NCBI RefSeq assembly: GCF_034424645.1
Contig: NZ_CP139969.1
Span: forward strand, 806,001-870,000
Length of the DNA: 64,000 nucleotides
Direction of reading: 5' to 3'
Origin: Bordetella avium
Lineage (GTDB): Bacteria; Pseudomonadota; Gammaproteobacteria; Burkholderiales; Burkholderiaceae_B
Shown: piece after piece, positions 54,227 through 63,590 of the stretch
Numbering within the stretch: the stretch's first letter is position 1
Layout: every line of letters begins with the position of its first letter
Program-made: the position numbers and the translations under genes
Notes under the pieces: generated by a model
Database searches by the model: none
What the model saw: the letters and a program-made list of their open reading frames with translations, nothing else
Told to the model about the DNA's origin: nothing

Positions 54227-54336
54227 CTTGCCAAGCCTGCGGCCGCTTCAGGCCGGCTGTGATTGCCGGTCAGCCCAAGTAGTGCTAGATGGGTTAACCT
54301 TTCACCTTACAAAGCTTGCGGAAGTCCCGACACGCC

Positions 54337-55104
54337 ATGCCCAATTTCTCCATGCGCGATTCCGAGAATCGTCATCGCAGCATTTATCTGTTGCCCAATG
54401 CCTTCACGACAGCCGCCCTTTTTGCGGGGTTTTACGCCGTGGTGCAGGCCATGAACGACCGCTTCGAAATCGCGGCCATCGCCATATTCGTGGCCATGGT
54501 GCTGGACGGCATGGATGGCCGTGTCGCCCGCCTGACCAATACGCAGTCGGCGTTTGGCGAACAATATGATTCGCTTTCCGATATGACCTCCTTCGGGGTC
54601 GCGCCGGCCCTGGTCGCCTATGAGTGGATATTGCAGGACCTCGGCCGCTGGGGCTGGCTGGCGGCCTTTGTTTATGTCGCGGGCGCCGCTTTGCGTCTGG
54701 CGCGTTTCAACACCAATGTGGCCGTGGTCGATAAGCGTTTCTTCCAGGGGCTGCCAAGTCCGGCTGCGGCGGCGCTGGTGGCGGGGTTTGTGTGGCTGGC
54801 TATCGATAACAAACTGCCTATCCACGACAGCATCATGGCCTGGGTTGCCTTCGCGCTGACCATGTACGCAGGGGTGGCCATGGTCTCCAACGCGCCCTTC
54901 TACAGCGGTAAGAGCTTTGCGCTTGGCCGCAGCGTGCCGTTTTGGGGGATTCTGGTCGTGGTTGCGGTTTTTGTCTTTGTTTCCAGCGATCCTCCGGTGG
55001 TGCTGTTCGGCCTGTTCGTGCTTTATGGCCTGTCCGGCTGGGTCGTCATGATCTGGCGTTGGAACCGCGCCCGCCGGCTCCAGCAGGAACGCCGCGCTCA
55101 CTAA
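54337..55104 (+). CDS. pssA: CDP-diacylglycerol-serine O-phosphatidyltransferase
   Basis: A 255-residue membrane enzyme making phosphatidylserine. The CDP-alcohol phosphotransferase motif is complete (DGMDGRVARLTNT...FGEQYDSLSD, near 60-85), followed by about six membrane helices. Its sequence is the type II, membrane-embedded form. In several Burkholderiales psd lies between ilvC and pssA, as I recall; here the two are adjacent, so the decarboxylase gene must be elsewhere. The ATG at 54337 is preferred over an upstream TTG. Confidence 0.93.
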   Translation: MPNFSMRDSENRHRSIYLLPNAFTTAALFAGFYAVVQAMNDRFEIAAIAIFVAMVLDGMDGRVARLTNTQSAFGEQYDSLSDMTSFGVAPALVAYEWILQDLGRWGWLAAFVYVAGAALRLARFNTNVAVVDKRFFQGLPSPAAAALVAGFVWLAIDNKLPIHDSIMAWVAFALTMYAGVAMVSNAPFYSGKSFALGRSVPFWGILVVVAVFVFVSSDPPVVLFGLFVLYGLSGWVVMIWRWNRARRLQQERRAH

Positions 55105-55139
55105 ATGAATAAGCCGCTCTTTCGAGCGGCTTATTCATT
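55104..55139. terminator. 16-base perfect inverted repeat, bidirectional terminator
   Basis: AATGAATAAGCCGCTC, a 4-base loop and GAGCGGCTTATTCATT. It begins on the last base of the pssA stop and lies between pssA and the convergent lipoprotein gene. The T content is in the arms instead of a separate tract. Confidence 0.8.
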
Positions 55140-55152
55140 GGCGGTGGGGGCA

Positions 55153-55671
55153 TCACCACCAGCCTTGGTTGCGCTCTTCGTACATCGGGTCCGGCCCTGG
55201 ATGGAAACGCGTCACCTGCTTGCCATCGCGACCCATATAGACGTACATGAGCGAATTCCAGACACCGGATTCGCGATAGCGGTAGGCCCAGACGACCTGG
55301 CGCACGCTAGGCAGGCCAGCTTCGCGGATTTCGGCGGGCGGGCCGAACTCGCAGCGCACCCGTTCTGCCGACCACACGCCTTCGCCCAGGCGTTTGAAAT
55401 GGGCATCGGTGAGCAAAGCCTCGACTTTTTCGACGCGGCCGTCGGCGCTCAGGTCGCTGCCCCAGGCATACTGGCCCATCGGCTGTTGCGTCCAGATCAC
55501 GCGCTCCTGCCCGTCGGGTAGGCGGCAAGTGAAGTTGGGTTTGCCGTATTGATCCACGACGCTGGTGTAGGGCGTGCCTGGCGGTAGCTGAGTCATGGGG
55601 GCGCAGGCCGACAGGGTGGCCGCGATCGCAGTCAGCGCCAGGACGCGCTTCAGGTGGCTTAGGCTGGGCAT
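55153..55671 (-). CDS. Predicted lipoprotein, 172 aa
   Basis: A type II signal peptide with lipobox LSAC (lipidated Cys near residue 23) followed by APMTQLPPGTPYTSVVDQYGKPNFTCRLPDGQERVIW. The mature part resembles small SmpA/OmlA-like lipoproteins in the way a short N-terminal repeat predicts a beta fold, but I do not claim the family. A Tyr/Trp-rich C-terminus ends NQGWW. It converges on pssA. Function unknown. Confidence 0.8.
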   Translation of the reverse strand: MPSLSHLKRVLALTAIAATLSACAPMTQLPPGTPYTSVVDQYGKPNFTCRLPDGQERVIWTQQPMGQYAWGSDLSADGRVEKVEALLTDAHFKRLGEGVWSAERVRCEFGPPAEIREAGLPSVRQVVWAYRYRESGVWNSLMYVYMGRDGKQVTRFHPGPDPMYEERNQGWW

Positions 55672-55916
55672 GCAGGTTCTCCTGAGTGGGGTCAGGCCCC
55701 GATTAATTGTCTACCCCGAGCTAGAGTAGGACAAATCCCGAGAGTGATTGTAGCGAATCGGCTATAATCGGGCCTGCTTGTCGTGGTTCGTGTGTAACCA
55801 GGCAGGCGGGCGCTGAAGCCGTCAAGGCCGCAGCGTGACAATTGCCACTGCTAAAGAAGTGTTTTTCAACCCACGTCCGGGCACCTCGGCCCTGACGCAT
55901 GTCCGTAGAGGTCAAA

Positions 55917-56186
55917 ATGTCTGTTGCTGACATCAAAAAAGCCGAAATCGTTTCGCAATTCCAACGCGCGCAAGGCGATACCGGTTCCCCCGAAGTCCAG
56001 GTGGCTCTGCTCACCGCTCGTATCAACGAGCTGACTGGTCACTTCAAGGAACACGCGAAGGACCACCACTCGCGCCGCGGTTTGCTGCGCATGGTTAGCC
56101 GTCGTCGCAAACTGCTCGACTACCTCAAGGGCCGCAATCCCGATTCGTACCGCGCTCTGATCGAAAAACTCGGTCTGCGCAAGTGA
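55917..56186 (+). CDS. rpsO: Small ribosomal subunit protein uS15
   Basis: An 89-residue ribosomal protein ([33 protein letters not shown], then [16 protein letters not shown] and [11 protein letters not shown]). It binds 16S rRNA early in 30S assembly. I start at 55917, the family start; GTAGAGGT precedes it. pnp follows 89 bases later, beyond a hairpin, as in E. coli, where uS15 and PNPase each regulate their own mRNA. Confidence 0.98.
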   Translation: MSVADIKKAEIVSQFQRAQGDTGSPEVQVALLTARINELTGHFKEHAKDHHSRRGLLRMVSRRRKLLDYLKGRNPDSYRALIEKLGLRK

Positions 56187-56212
56187 TCGACGGGGCTGGC
56201 TCCCCATGACGC

Positions 56213-56254
56213 AACCGTGGTCGCTGCGACGATGTCGCGACGGCCACGGTTTTT
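56213..56254 (+). terminator. rpsO-pnp intergenic hairpin
   Basis: AACCGTGG pairs with CCACGGTT; inside, GCGAC pairs with GTCGC around a 3-base loop, separated by a symmetric internal loop, with four T residues after the outer arm. It could be an attenuator, an RNase III processing site for PNPase autoregulation, or both. Confidence 0.65.
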
Positions 56255-56275
56255 CATTTGCAAGGAACCATCGTC

Positions 56276-58432
56276 ATGTTCAATAAAGTCACTAAGACTT
56301 TCCAGTACGGCCAGCATACGGTCGTGTTGGAAACCGGCGAGATCGCTCGCCAGGCCTCCGGCGCTGTGCTTGTGTCCGTTGAGGACACCGTCGTGTTGGC
56401 CACGGTTGTCGCGGCCAAGAAGGCCAAACCCGGTCAGGATTTTTTCCCCCTGACGGTTGATTACATCGAAAAAACCTATGCGGCAGGCCGCATCCCCGGT
56501 GGTTTCTTCAAGCGCGAGGGTAAGCCCTCCGAGAAGGAAACGCTGACTTCCCGCCTGATCGACCGTCCTCTGCGTCCGCTCTTCCCCGAAGGCTTCTACA
56601 ACGAAGTCCAGGTGGTGATCCACACGCTGTCGGTCAACCCGGAAATCGATCCCGACATCCCCGCCATGATCGGCGCCTCGGCCGCGCTGGCCATCTCGGG
56701 CATTCCGTTCAACGGCCCCATTGGTGCTGCCCGCGTGGCTTATGTCGAGGGTCAATACCTGTTGAACCCGACGGCTTCGCAGCTCAAGTCCTCGAAGATG
56801 GATTTGGTGGTTGCCGGCACGGAAAACGCCGTTCTGATGGTGGAATCCGAAGCTCAGCAACTGTCGGAAGAGATCATGCTGGGTGGCGTGGTGTTCGGCC
56901 ACGAACAAATGCAGGCCGCCATCAACGCCATCCATGATCTGGTGCGCGACGCTGGCAAGCCCGAGTGGACCTGGTCGCCCGCAGCCAAGAACGAAGCCCT
57001 GATCGCCGCTGTGACGGCTGCCGCTCAGGAAGGCTTGAGCGCCGCCTATCAGATCCGTGAAAAGCAGGCCCGCACCACCAAGTTGCGTGAGGTCTACGCT
57101 GAGGTGTCGGCCAAGCTGGCCGAGCAGGCCGCTGCCGCCGGTCAGGATGCGCCCGATGGCGTGACCGTTGACAACATCCTCTTCGATCTGGAAGCCCGCC
57201 TCGTGCGCAGCCAGATCCTGAATGGCGAGCCGCGTATCGACGGTCGCGACACCCGCACCGTGCGTCCGATCAGTGTCCGTCTGGGCGTGCTGCCGCGCGC
57301 TCACGGCAGCGCCTTGTTCACCCGTGGTGAAACGCAGGCGCTGGTGGTGGCGACGCTGGGCACCAAGCAAGATGAGCAGATCATCGACGCGCTGATGGGC
57401 GAGTACCGCGACCGCTTCATGCTGCACTACAACATGCCTCCCTTCGCCACCGGCGAAACGGGTCGTATCGGTGTGCCCAAGCGCCGCGAAATCGGCCACG
57501 GTCGTCTGGCCAAGCGTTCGCTGGTGCCGGTGCTGCCCAAGCCCGAAGACTTCCAGTACACCATTCGCATCGTGTCGGAAATCACCGAGTCCAACGGTTC
57601 TTCCTCGATGGCTTCGGTCTGCGGCGGTTCGCTGGCCATGATGGATGCGGGTGTGCCGATCACGGATCACGTCGCTGGCGTCGCCATGGGCTTGATCCTC
57701 GAGAACGGCAAGTTCGCCGTGCTGACCGATATTCTGGGTGACGAAGATCACCTGGGCGACATGGACTTCAAGGTTGCGGGGACCGAAAACGGTATTACCG
57801 CTCTCCAGATGGACATCAAGATCCAGGGCATCACCAAGGAAATCATGCAGGTTGCGCTGGCCCAGGCCCGCGAAGGCCGTCTGCACATCCTCGGCAAGAT
57901 GCGTGAGTCGCTCGACGGTTCGCGCACCGAGCTGTCGGCGTTTGCTCCGCGCATGCTGACCATCAAGATCAATCCCGAAAAGATCCGTGACGTGATCGGC
58001 AAGGGCGGCGCCACCATTCGCGCCCTGACCGAAGAAACCGGCACCCAGATCGACATCTCCGATGACGGCACGATCGTGATCGCCAGCGTGGATGAGGGTC
58101 AGGCCAAGGAAGCGCAACGCCGTATCGTCGAACTGACCGCTGATGTCGAAGTCGGCCAGGTCTATGACGGCTCCGTGCTGCGCCTCTTGGACTTCGGCGC
58201 CATCGTTCAGGTGCTGCCGGGCCGTGATGGTCTGTTGCACATCTCGGAGATCGCCAACTACCGCATCGCCAACATCAATGATGTGTTGAAGGTCGGTCAA
58301 CAAGTCCGTGTCAAGGTCATCGAGGCCGACGAAAAAGGCCGCCTGCGCCTGTCCGTCAAGGCTATCGGTGGCATTGAGCAGCAGCAAGCTGCCGCCGATG
58401 CGCCGGCTCAAGCCGAAACGCCGGCCGAGTAA
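56276..58432 (+). CDS. pnp: Polyribonucleotide nucleotidyltransferase (PNPase)
   Basis: A 718-residue phosphorolytic 3'-5' exoribonuclease of the RNA degradosome. Two RNase PH domains are linked by a helical domain (the second begins near 325, [28 protein letters not shown]). A KH domain ([21 protein letters not shown]) and an S1 domain ([34 protein letters not shown]) follow, then an Ala/Gln tail. The ATG at 56276 has AAGGA at 56262-56266; a TTG six codons upstream is discounted. Confidence 0.98.
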   Translation: MFNKVTKTFQYGQHTVVLETGEIARQASGAVLVSVEDTVVLATVVAAKKAKPGQDFFPLTVDYIEKTYAAGRIPGGFFKREGKPSEKETLTSRLIDRPLRPLFPEGFYNEVQVVIHTLSVNPEIDPDIPAMIGASAALAISGIPFNGPIGAARVAYVEGQYLLNPTASQLKSSKMDLVVAGTENAVLMVESEAQQLSEEIMLGGVVFGHEQMQAAINAIHDLVRDAGKPEWTWSPAAKNEALIAAVTAAAQEGLSAAYQIREKQARTTKLREVYAEVSAKLAEQAAAAGQDAPDGVTVDNILFDLEARLVRSQILNGEPRIDGRDTRTVRPISVRLGVLPRAHGSALFTRGETQALVVATLGTKQDEQIIDALMGEYRDRFMLHYNMPPFATGETGRIGVPKRREIGHGRLAKRSLVPVLPKPEDFQYTIRIVSEITESNGSSSMASVCGGSLAMMDAGVPITDHVAGVAMGLILENGKFAVLTDILGDEDHLGDMDFKVAGTENGITALQMDIKIQGITKEIMQVALAQAREGRLHILGKMRESLDGSRTELSAFAPRMLTIKINPEKIRDVIGKGGATIRALTEETGTQIDISDDGTIVIASVDEGQAKEAQRRIVELTADVEVGQVYDGSVLRLLDFGAIVQVLPGRDGLLHISEIANYRIANINDVLKVGQQVRVKVIEADEKGRLRLSVKAIGGIEQQQAAADAPAQAETPAE

Positions 58433-58452
58433 TTCCGGTCTGCGGTAAGTAG

Positions 58453-58485
58453 AAACGGCGCCTCGCTTGAGGCGCCGTTTTTTTA
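58453..58485 (+). terminator. Rho-independent terminator after pnp
   Basis: AAACGGCGCCTC, a GCTT loop and GAGGCGCCGTTT followed by further T residues. Confidence 0.92.
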
Positions 58486-58571
58486 CGCTTGTCGTGCAGG
58501 ATGTTGTCGGGGCCGGTGGCATACCCGATGACAGGTCTACCGCCGCGGCTGTGGCCTCGGCGGTTGCAGCA

Positions 58572-59900
58572 TCAAGCGCGCGTGGCTTCGAGCGCGGCGG
58601 CAACGCTCAGCACGCGAGCGTCCTGGCCGTGCAGACCGCACACCGACAGGCCGATACCGGCTTGGCCGGTCGGCAAAGACAGCGCGCAGCCATCCAGGAA
58701 ATTGATGGTGCTTGGGTTGCGCAGCACCAGTCCGTTGGTGGCAAAGAAGGTGTCGTCGTCGCGCTCCAGCGGGGCAAGCAAAGGCGGCTGCACGGCCACG
58801 GTCGGCATCAGCCAGCCGTCCGCGTCGCGCAGGCGATGGCGGGCGATAGCTTGGATACGGGCGCGGGCAGCCTGAACATCCAGGTAGTCGGCGGCGCTGA
58901 TGGCCGCGCCCCGGCGGATGCGGACGGCCACGCGCGGATCGTAACGGTCGCCCTCGGATGCCAGCAGCCTGCGGTGCCAGGCCCAGGCTTCCGCAGCCGT
59001 CAGACCGCCGGCCGCATTGATGTCCGGCAGCTCGCGCAATTCGGGAAAATCGAAGGGCACGAGGATGGCGCCATGGCGGGCGAGGTTTTGGACATAAGTC
59101 TGGAAAGCCTGCTCGACCTCCGGGTCGATGTTGTCAAAGACAAAGTCGCGGGTGATGTACAGGCGCAAGCCTTTTAGCGAGGCCGCTTCGGGGGCGCTGC
59201 CGTCGAGCCGGCCACGGATGATGGCATCGAAGGTGGCGCAGCAGCCTACCGATGCTGCCAAAGGGCCGATCGAATCCAGTGAGCTAGACAGCGGGACGGC
59301 GCCGGTCCGTGGCACGCGGCTGGCCGTCGGCTTGAAGCCGGTCAGGCCGCAGAAGGCGGAGGGAATGCGGATAGATCCACCCGTGTCGGTGCCTAGCGCC
59401 GCCACGGCCATGCCGCGCGCGACAGTGACGGCGCCGCCCGAAGTCGAGCCGCCCGCGATGCGGTTTTCGTCATGGGGCGCGCGGGGCGTGCCGTAGTGCG
59501 GATTCAGGCCCAGGCCGGAAAATGCGAATTCGCTCATATTGGTGCGGCCCAGCAGAATGGCGCCCGCCTGGCGCAGGCGGGCCACGACGGGCGCATCCTG
59601 AACGGCGGGCGCGGCGCCGTCGAGCGCGCGCGAGCCTGCCGTCGAAACCTGGCCCTGCACATCGAACAAGTCTTTGATGGAGATGGGCAAGCCGGCCAAG
59701 GCGCTGGGCACATAACCGGCGCGTCGGGCCAGATCGCTGGCGTGGGCAGCCTGTAGGGCGGACTCGGCGTCAACCTGTGTGTAGGCTGCGCCGCCCTGTT
59801 GGCGGTAGTCGGCGATACGTTGCAGCGCGTTCTCGACCAGTTGCAAGCTTGTGGTCTGGCCTGCGGCAAGCGCCGCGTTCAATGCCTTGATCGTATTCAT
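58572..59900 (-). CDS. Amidase (amidase signature family)
   Basis: A 442-residue amidase-signature hydrolase. The Ser-cisSer-Lys triad is visible: Lys76 in PISIKDLFD, cis-Ser152 in GGSTSGG and nucleophile Ser176 in GTDTGGSIRIP, with the 24-residue Ser-Ser spacing seen in the family. It cleaves an amide bond of an unknown substrate. GatA is unlikely because no gatB or gatC lies nearby and it is a single gene. It is not linked to its neighbours functionally. Start MNTIKALNAALAAGQT. Confidence 0.9.
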   Translation of the reverse strand: MNTIKALNAALAAGQTTSLQLVENALQRIADYRQQGGAAYTQVDAESALQAAHASDLARRAGYVPSALAGLPISIKDLFDVQGQVSTAGSRALDGAAPAVQDAPVVARLRQAGAILLGRTNMSEFAFSGLGLNPHYGTPRAPHDENRIAGGSTSGGAVTVARGMAVAALGTDTGGSIRIPSAFCGLTGFKPTASRVPRTGAVPLSSSLDSIGPLAASVGCCATFDAIIRGRLDGSAPEAASLKGLRLYITRDFVFDNIDPEVEQAFQTYVQNLARHGAILVPFDFPELRELPDINAAGGLTAAEAWAWHRRLLASEGDRYDPRVAVRIRRGAAISAADYLDVQAARARIQAIARHRLRDADGWLMPTVAVQPPLLAPLERDDDTFFATNGLVLRNPSTINFLDGCALSLPTGQAGIGLSVCGLHGQDARVLSVAAALEATRA

Positions 59901-60320
59901 GGTTACTCGTCGAGGGGCAGGCTGTGCACGGAGTCATTGTGGTGCAGGCTGCAAGGGTTGCGGATTGATAAGCCCGGTTCGCAATATGCGCCATGGTCTC
60001 ACTCAAGCTTGGCGGCTAATGGCGGGACGTTAATGGGCTTTGCCTTGAAGCTCTCGTCATCAAAAAGAGACGCATCGCGGCAAAAATATCATGGTCAAGC
60101 CCCGCGTATCGAACAGGTTTGCCTGTATGGCATCAGGGGGCGACCTTTGCGGCGCGGGGCGCCGCGTATTCTGGCAGCTCGGGGTGGGCAATATCCTGTT
60201 TGGTGCTTCCCATGCTGCAAGAGCTGAGTGCGCACGATGGCGAAAGCGGGTAAATCCGGTAAAGTTTCAGCAGAAGGTCGGGAGCCGGTTACCGAAAACA
60301 AACAGGAAAACAGGTAAAGC
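59901..60320. other. Intergenic region between the amidase and a lipoprotein gene
   Basis: About 420 bases between divergent genes. No ORF here has a family resemblance or a ribosome binding site. It should contain both promoters; I can point to none with confidence. Confidence 0.35.
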
Positions 60321-61034
60321 ATGAGGGGATGGCTGCTGCTTGCCGCGATGCTGATGGCCGTACTGACGGGCTGTATGAGCGCGCCTGCTGCAGGCGGCGG
60401 GCCCAATAGCGAGGCGATGTCTGCCGATCAGCTTGCCCAGACGGACTTCAACCGCACGACAACGCTGGCGATGCGGGACAACTTCAACAGTCTTTATCTG
60501 TTGCTGGACAAGCTTTACCGGCGTAACCCCCGCGAATGGCGCAAGTCTGGCGTCGCCGATCAGGCGACAGCCGTGGCCTATGTCAAGCGACTCATCGAGG
60601 AGCGGCGCGCGCCGGCAGGTTTGGCGGGTCTGCGCGACATCCAGGTGCTGGCGGTTGCGCTGGACCCCAACTATCAGGGGGACCGGGTGGCTGCTTTCAT
60701 CTACGGCATGGCCGACACCATCCTGGCGGCGCACAACGACAAAGCCCGCTTCTATCTATCGGACGTGCTGGATGGGCAACGCATCTTCAATGCGGCGCGT
60801 AATGTCGAAGCGGCGGCCTGGCTGCTGTCGTCTCGCAGAGGGCCTAATGGCGAGCCCCTGCTGCTGGCCAATGAAATCTCGCCCACGGTCACCAATTTGA
60901 GTTTCGAGCGGGAGTTCGGCGCTATCATCGGCCGGCTGGATCTTATCGCTAATCTTCTGGGCGAAAATTCCCGGCGCATAGGCATCAACTATGCTCAGGG
61001 CCTGATGTTTTTTAATTTTCTGCCGGTTCGCTGA
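60321..61034 (+). CDS. Predicted lipoprotein, 237 aa
   Basis: An exported lipoprotein: the signal peptide MRGWLLLAAMLMAVLTGC has lipobox LTGC with the lipidated Cys at residue 18. The mature protein is mostly helical (NFNSLYLLLDKLYRRNPREWRK, then AAFIYGMADTILAAHNDKARFYLSDVLDGQ) with no catalytic motif. A conserved hypothetical family in related bacteria, I believe, without a named domain. ilvA begins 11 bases after its stop, so they may share a transcript. Confidence 0.8.
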   Translation: MRGWLLLAAMLMAVLTGCMSAPAAGGGPNSEAMSADQLAQTDFNRTTTLAMRDNFNSLYLLLDKLYRRNPREWRKSGVADQATAVAYVKRLIEERRAPAGLAGLRDIQVLAVALDPNYQGDRVAAFIYGMADTILAAHNDKARFYLSDVLDGQRIFNAARNVEAAAWLLSSRRGPNGEPLLLANEISPTVTNLSFEREFGAIIGRLDLIANLLGENSRRIGINYAQGLMFFNFLPVR

Positions 61035-61045
61035 CCGGATTTGTC

Positions 61046-62263
61046 ATGATCGATTTCGCCGCCATCCAAGCCGCCCGGGAGCACCTGCTCGGGCAGGTGC
61101 AAAAAACGCCGTTCACGCTATCGCGTACGCTCTCGGATATTCTGGGCGCTGAAATCTGGCTCAAATTCGAGAACCTGCAATTCACGGCCTCGTTCAAGGA
61201 GCGCGGCGCGCTAAACCGCATGCTGAATCTCTCGCCCGAAGAGCGCGCCAAGGGGGTGATTGCCGTGTCGGCCGGCAACCATGCGCAGGGCGTGGCCTAT
61301 CATGCGCAACGCATGCAGGTGCCTGCGGTCATCGTGATGCCGCGCTTTACGCCTACGGTCAAGGTCGCCAACACGCGGCGCTTTGGCGCCGAAGTGGTGC
61401 TGGCCGGAGATACCTTCGATGACGCCAAGACCCACGGTTACGCGTTGGCCCAGGCGCGTGGGCTGACCATGATCCACCCTTATGACGATGAGGCCGTCAT
61501 CGCTGGGCAAGGCACTGTCGGCATGGAAATGCTGGAAGTGCAGCCCGATCTCGATATGATGGTCGTCGCCATTGGCGGCGGTGGCTTGATTTCAGGGGTG
61601 GCGACTGCGGCCAAGGCCATCAAGCCGGGTATCGAAATCGTTGGCGTGCAGACTGAGCGCTTTCCGTCCATGTATGCCGCCATGCGTGGCGTGCCCATGG
61701 AAAGCGGCCACTACACCATTGCCGAAGGCATTGCGGTCAAGTCGCCCGGCTCCCTGACGCAGGAAATCGTAAGCCGTCTGGTGGACCGCATCGAGCTGGT
61801 CAGCGAGGCGGATATCGAGCACGCCATCGTGGTGTTGCTCGAGATCGAAAAAACCGTGGTCGAAGGCGCGGGGGCGGCCGGTTTGGCGGCGCTGCTGTTG
61901 GAAAAATCCCGTGGCACCCATGAGTTCAAGGGCAAGCGTATCGGTCTGATCCTGACTGGCGGTAACATCGATCCGCTGATGCTGGGCGAGCTGATCGAGC
62001 GTGGCATGGTGCGTGCAGGTCGCCTGGCCCGTATCCGGGTGGATCTGCGTGATCTGCCGGGCGCCTTGGCACAGGCCACCCGCCTGATTGCCGACGCGCA
62101 TGCCAATATCACCGAGGTACATCATCAGCGGGCCTTCACCTCCTTGCCGGTGCGCAATGTCGAGGTGGATTTCGTGTTGCAGACGCGGGGTCCTGAGCAT
62201 ATCGAGGAAGTGATCGACATCCTCAACCGCGCCGGTTTCGCCGCCAGCAATCACGATCACTGA
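61046..62263 (+). CDS. ilvA: Threonine ammonia-lyase (threonine deaminase)
   Basis: A 405-residue PLP enzyme that deaminates threonine to 2-oxobutanoate, the isoleucine precursor. PLP Lys51 lies in FTASFKERGALN; the phosphate-binding glycine loop is AIGGGGLISG and GNHAQG is present. A C-terminal ACT-like domain (LARIRVDLRDLPGALAQATRLIADAHANI) makes this the shorter single-ACT form, between TdcB and classical two-ACT IlvA. It is not in the ilvIHC operon, 7 kb away. The 3' end overlaps the convergent PIN gene by 7 bases. Confidence 0.93.
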   Translation: MIDFAAIQAAREHLLGQVQKTPFTLSRTLSDILGAEIWLKFENLQFTASFKERGALNRMLNLSPEERAKGVIAVSAGNHAQGVAYHAQRMQVPAVIVMPRFTPTVKVANTRRFGAEVVLAGDTFDDAKTHGYALAQARGLTMIHPYDDEAVIAGQGTVGMEMLEVQPDLDMMVVAIGGGGLISGVATAAKAIKPGIEIVGVQTERFPSMYAAMRGVPMESGHYTIAEGIAVKSPGSLTQEIVSRLVDRIELVSEADIEHAIVVLLEIEKTVVEGAGAAGLAALLLEKSRGTHEFKGKRIGLILTGGNIDPLMLGELIERGMVRAGRLARIRVDLRDLPGALAQATRLIADAHANITEVHHQRAFTSLPVRNVEVDFVLQTRGPEHIEEVIDILNRAGFAASNHDH

Positions 62264-62841
62264 GCCGTCAGGCTCTTGACGCGATACAGGCGCTCCCGTT
62301 GCAGGGTCATGGCCAGCGGTTCGGGGTCCCGGCCCAGGGAGACATAATCCTGCGGCACCTGTGCGACGGCTTCGGCGACCAGGCCTGGGTGCGCCCCATG
62401 CCAGCGCGAAATCAGGATGTCTGGATTGAAGGCGTCCAGCCCTTGGCGGCGTAGCTCCGAACGATTGAAGTCCTTTAGATTCCAGGTGGCGACTTGCACG
62501 ACTGGCGGCTGTTGCAGGCTGCAGCGCGCACGCCGGGCCAGGCCGGCGGCGATGACATGAAAATCCTTGGGGTCGCTGTAGCGCAGCACGGCCTCATAGG
62601 CCTGCGTGTCGTGCTCCATAGCCGACGGAAAGCGCGTGTTCATGTCTGCCCATTGTTGCGCTAGAAATGCCGGATCTACCTCCCATAGCCGGGCGGCGTT
62701 GCGCCGCCACTCTTCGCCGATGCGTTCGCTCCAGACGGGGTGGAAGATGCCTGCATCCGCAAGACGCAGCATCAGCCGCCTGACGATACTAGACATAAGC
62801 ACGCAGGCGTCGATAACGATAAAAGGGGCAGATTGAGACAA
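62257..62841 (-). CDS. PIN-domain protein
   Basis: A protein of about 194 residues with a PIN-type nuclease start: FIVIDACVLMSS supplies the first conserved Asp, and acidic residues follow in DPKDFHVIAAG and ATWNLKDFNR. PIN proteins cut RNA, often as toxins; no antitoxin gene precedes it, so this looks like a solitary PIN protein. The frame stays open to 63042 but would cover the divergent gene's start, so I take a TTG at 62841, which places the Asp near residue 10. The start is uncertain. Confidence 0.7.
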   Translation of the reverse strand: MSQSAPFIVIDACVLMSSIVRRLMLRLADAGIFHPVWSERIGEEWRRNAARLWEVDPAFLAQQWADMNTRFPSAMEHDTQAYEAVLRYSDPKDFHVIAAGLARRARCSLQQPPVVQVATWNLKDFNRSELRRQGLDAFNPDILISRWHGAHPGLVAEAVAQVPQDYVSLGRDPEPLAMTLQRERLYRVKSLTAQ

Positions 62842-63011
62842 GAGTCGGGTGAGGGTAGGGAGCGGGGCGGGATTGCTGGCGAGGAGTATAGCTTTCGGCC
62901 GCGAACGGTATAGGGCGTCTCTTGTTTCGGGGAAGGGGTCTGATAAGGCCTGCTTTCGCTTCACAGAATGCGATATTTTATCGACGATTATGGTCTCTCC
63001 TAAGGAGATCC

Positions 63012-63347
63012 ATGACCATGACACCAGATCAACGCGCCGCATTTCGCGACTGGGCGCATATCGCTGCCGCTGTGACGGTCCCTGTAATCGTGGCCATTTT
63101 GGGATGGGTGTTCCAGGCGGACTGGAAAGAGCGCGAGATTCAGCGCGACTATCTCAAGTTGGCTACGGAGATCCTGGCTGCGAAGGACGTTCCGCCCGCT
63201 TTATGCAGTTGGGCCACCGATATCGTTCGAGTCACCTCGCCCGTGCCCTTCCTCGTTGCCGATCCCGAGCAACTCAGGAGCCGCGCTGGCGAGTCCGGGG
63301 CGCAGCACCTTCAAGACGCCTTGCAGCACCTCATGGGGGCGCAATGA
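63012..63347 (+). CDS. Small single-helix membrane protein, 111 aa
   Basis: A small protein with one membrane helix near the N-terminus (IAAAVTVPVIVAILGWVFQ) and a soluble tail (KEREIQRDYLKLATEILAA...). An excellent ribosome binding site, TAAGGAGATCC, precedes the ATG at 63012. No family is recognised with certainty; the layout recalls small phage-type membrane proteins, but that is speculation. A 32-codon ORF overlaps its stop by ATGA. Confidence 0.65.
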   Translation: MTMTPDQRAAFRDWAHIAAAVTVPVIVAILGWVFQADWKEREIQRDYLKLATEILAAKDVPPALCSWATDIVRVTSPVPFLVADPEQLRSRAGESGAQHLQDALQHLMGAQ

Positions 63348-63442
63348 TCGCAACAGGCTGCACGGCCTTCAACCTCGAGAACGGGAAAGGCGTTTTTGGC
63401 AGCTTGATGCAGCGGGGCTTTGCCCGGTGTCCGCGAGCTTGA
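63344..63442 (+). CDS. Tiny ORF coupled to the preceding membrane protein
   Basis: A 32-residue ORF (MIATGCTAFNLENGKGVFGS, ending RGFARCPRA) whose ATG overlaps the upstream stop as ATGA. The TGC near the start recalls a lipoprotein tail without its signal peptide. It could be a remnant of a longer gene. The overlap is the main support. Confidence 0.35.
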   Translation: MIATGCTAFNLENGKGVFGSLMQRGFARCPRA

Positions 63443-63590
63443 CGATGCTGGCCGCCAGGCGCTTGAAGCGAGCCTTGTGCCTATGCGCTAAGGTGTTGCT
63501 GCCTTCAACGTGAAACCCTTCATCTGCAACGTCGTCGGGCGCGCGCGCATTGGCGCGCGGCATGGCAGCTTTGGGGGCAGCTTTGAGCGC

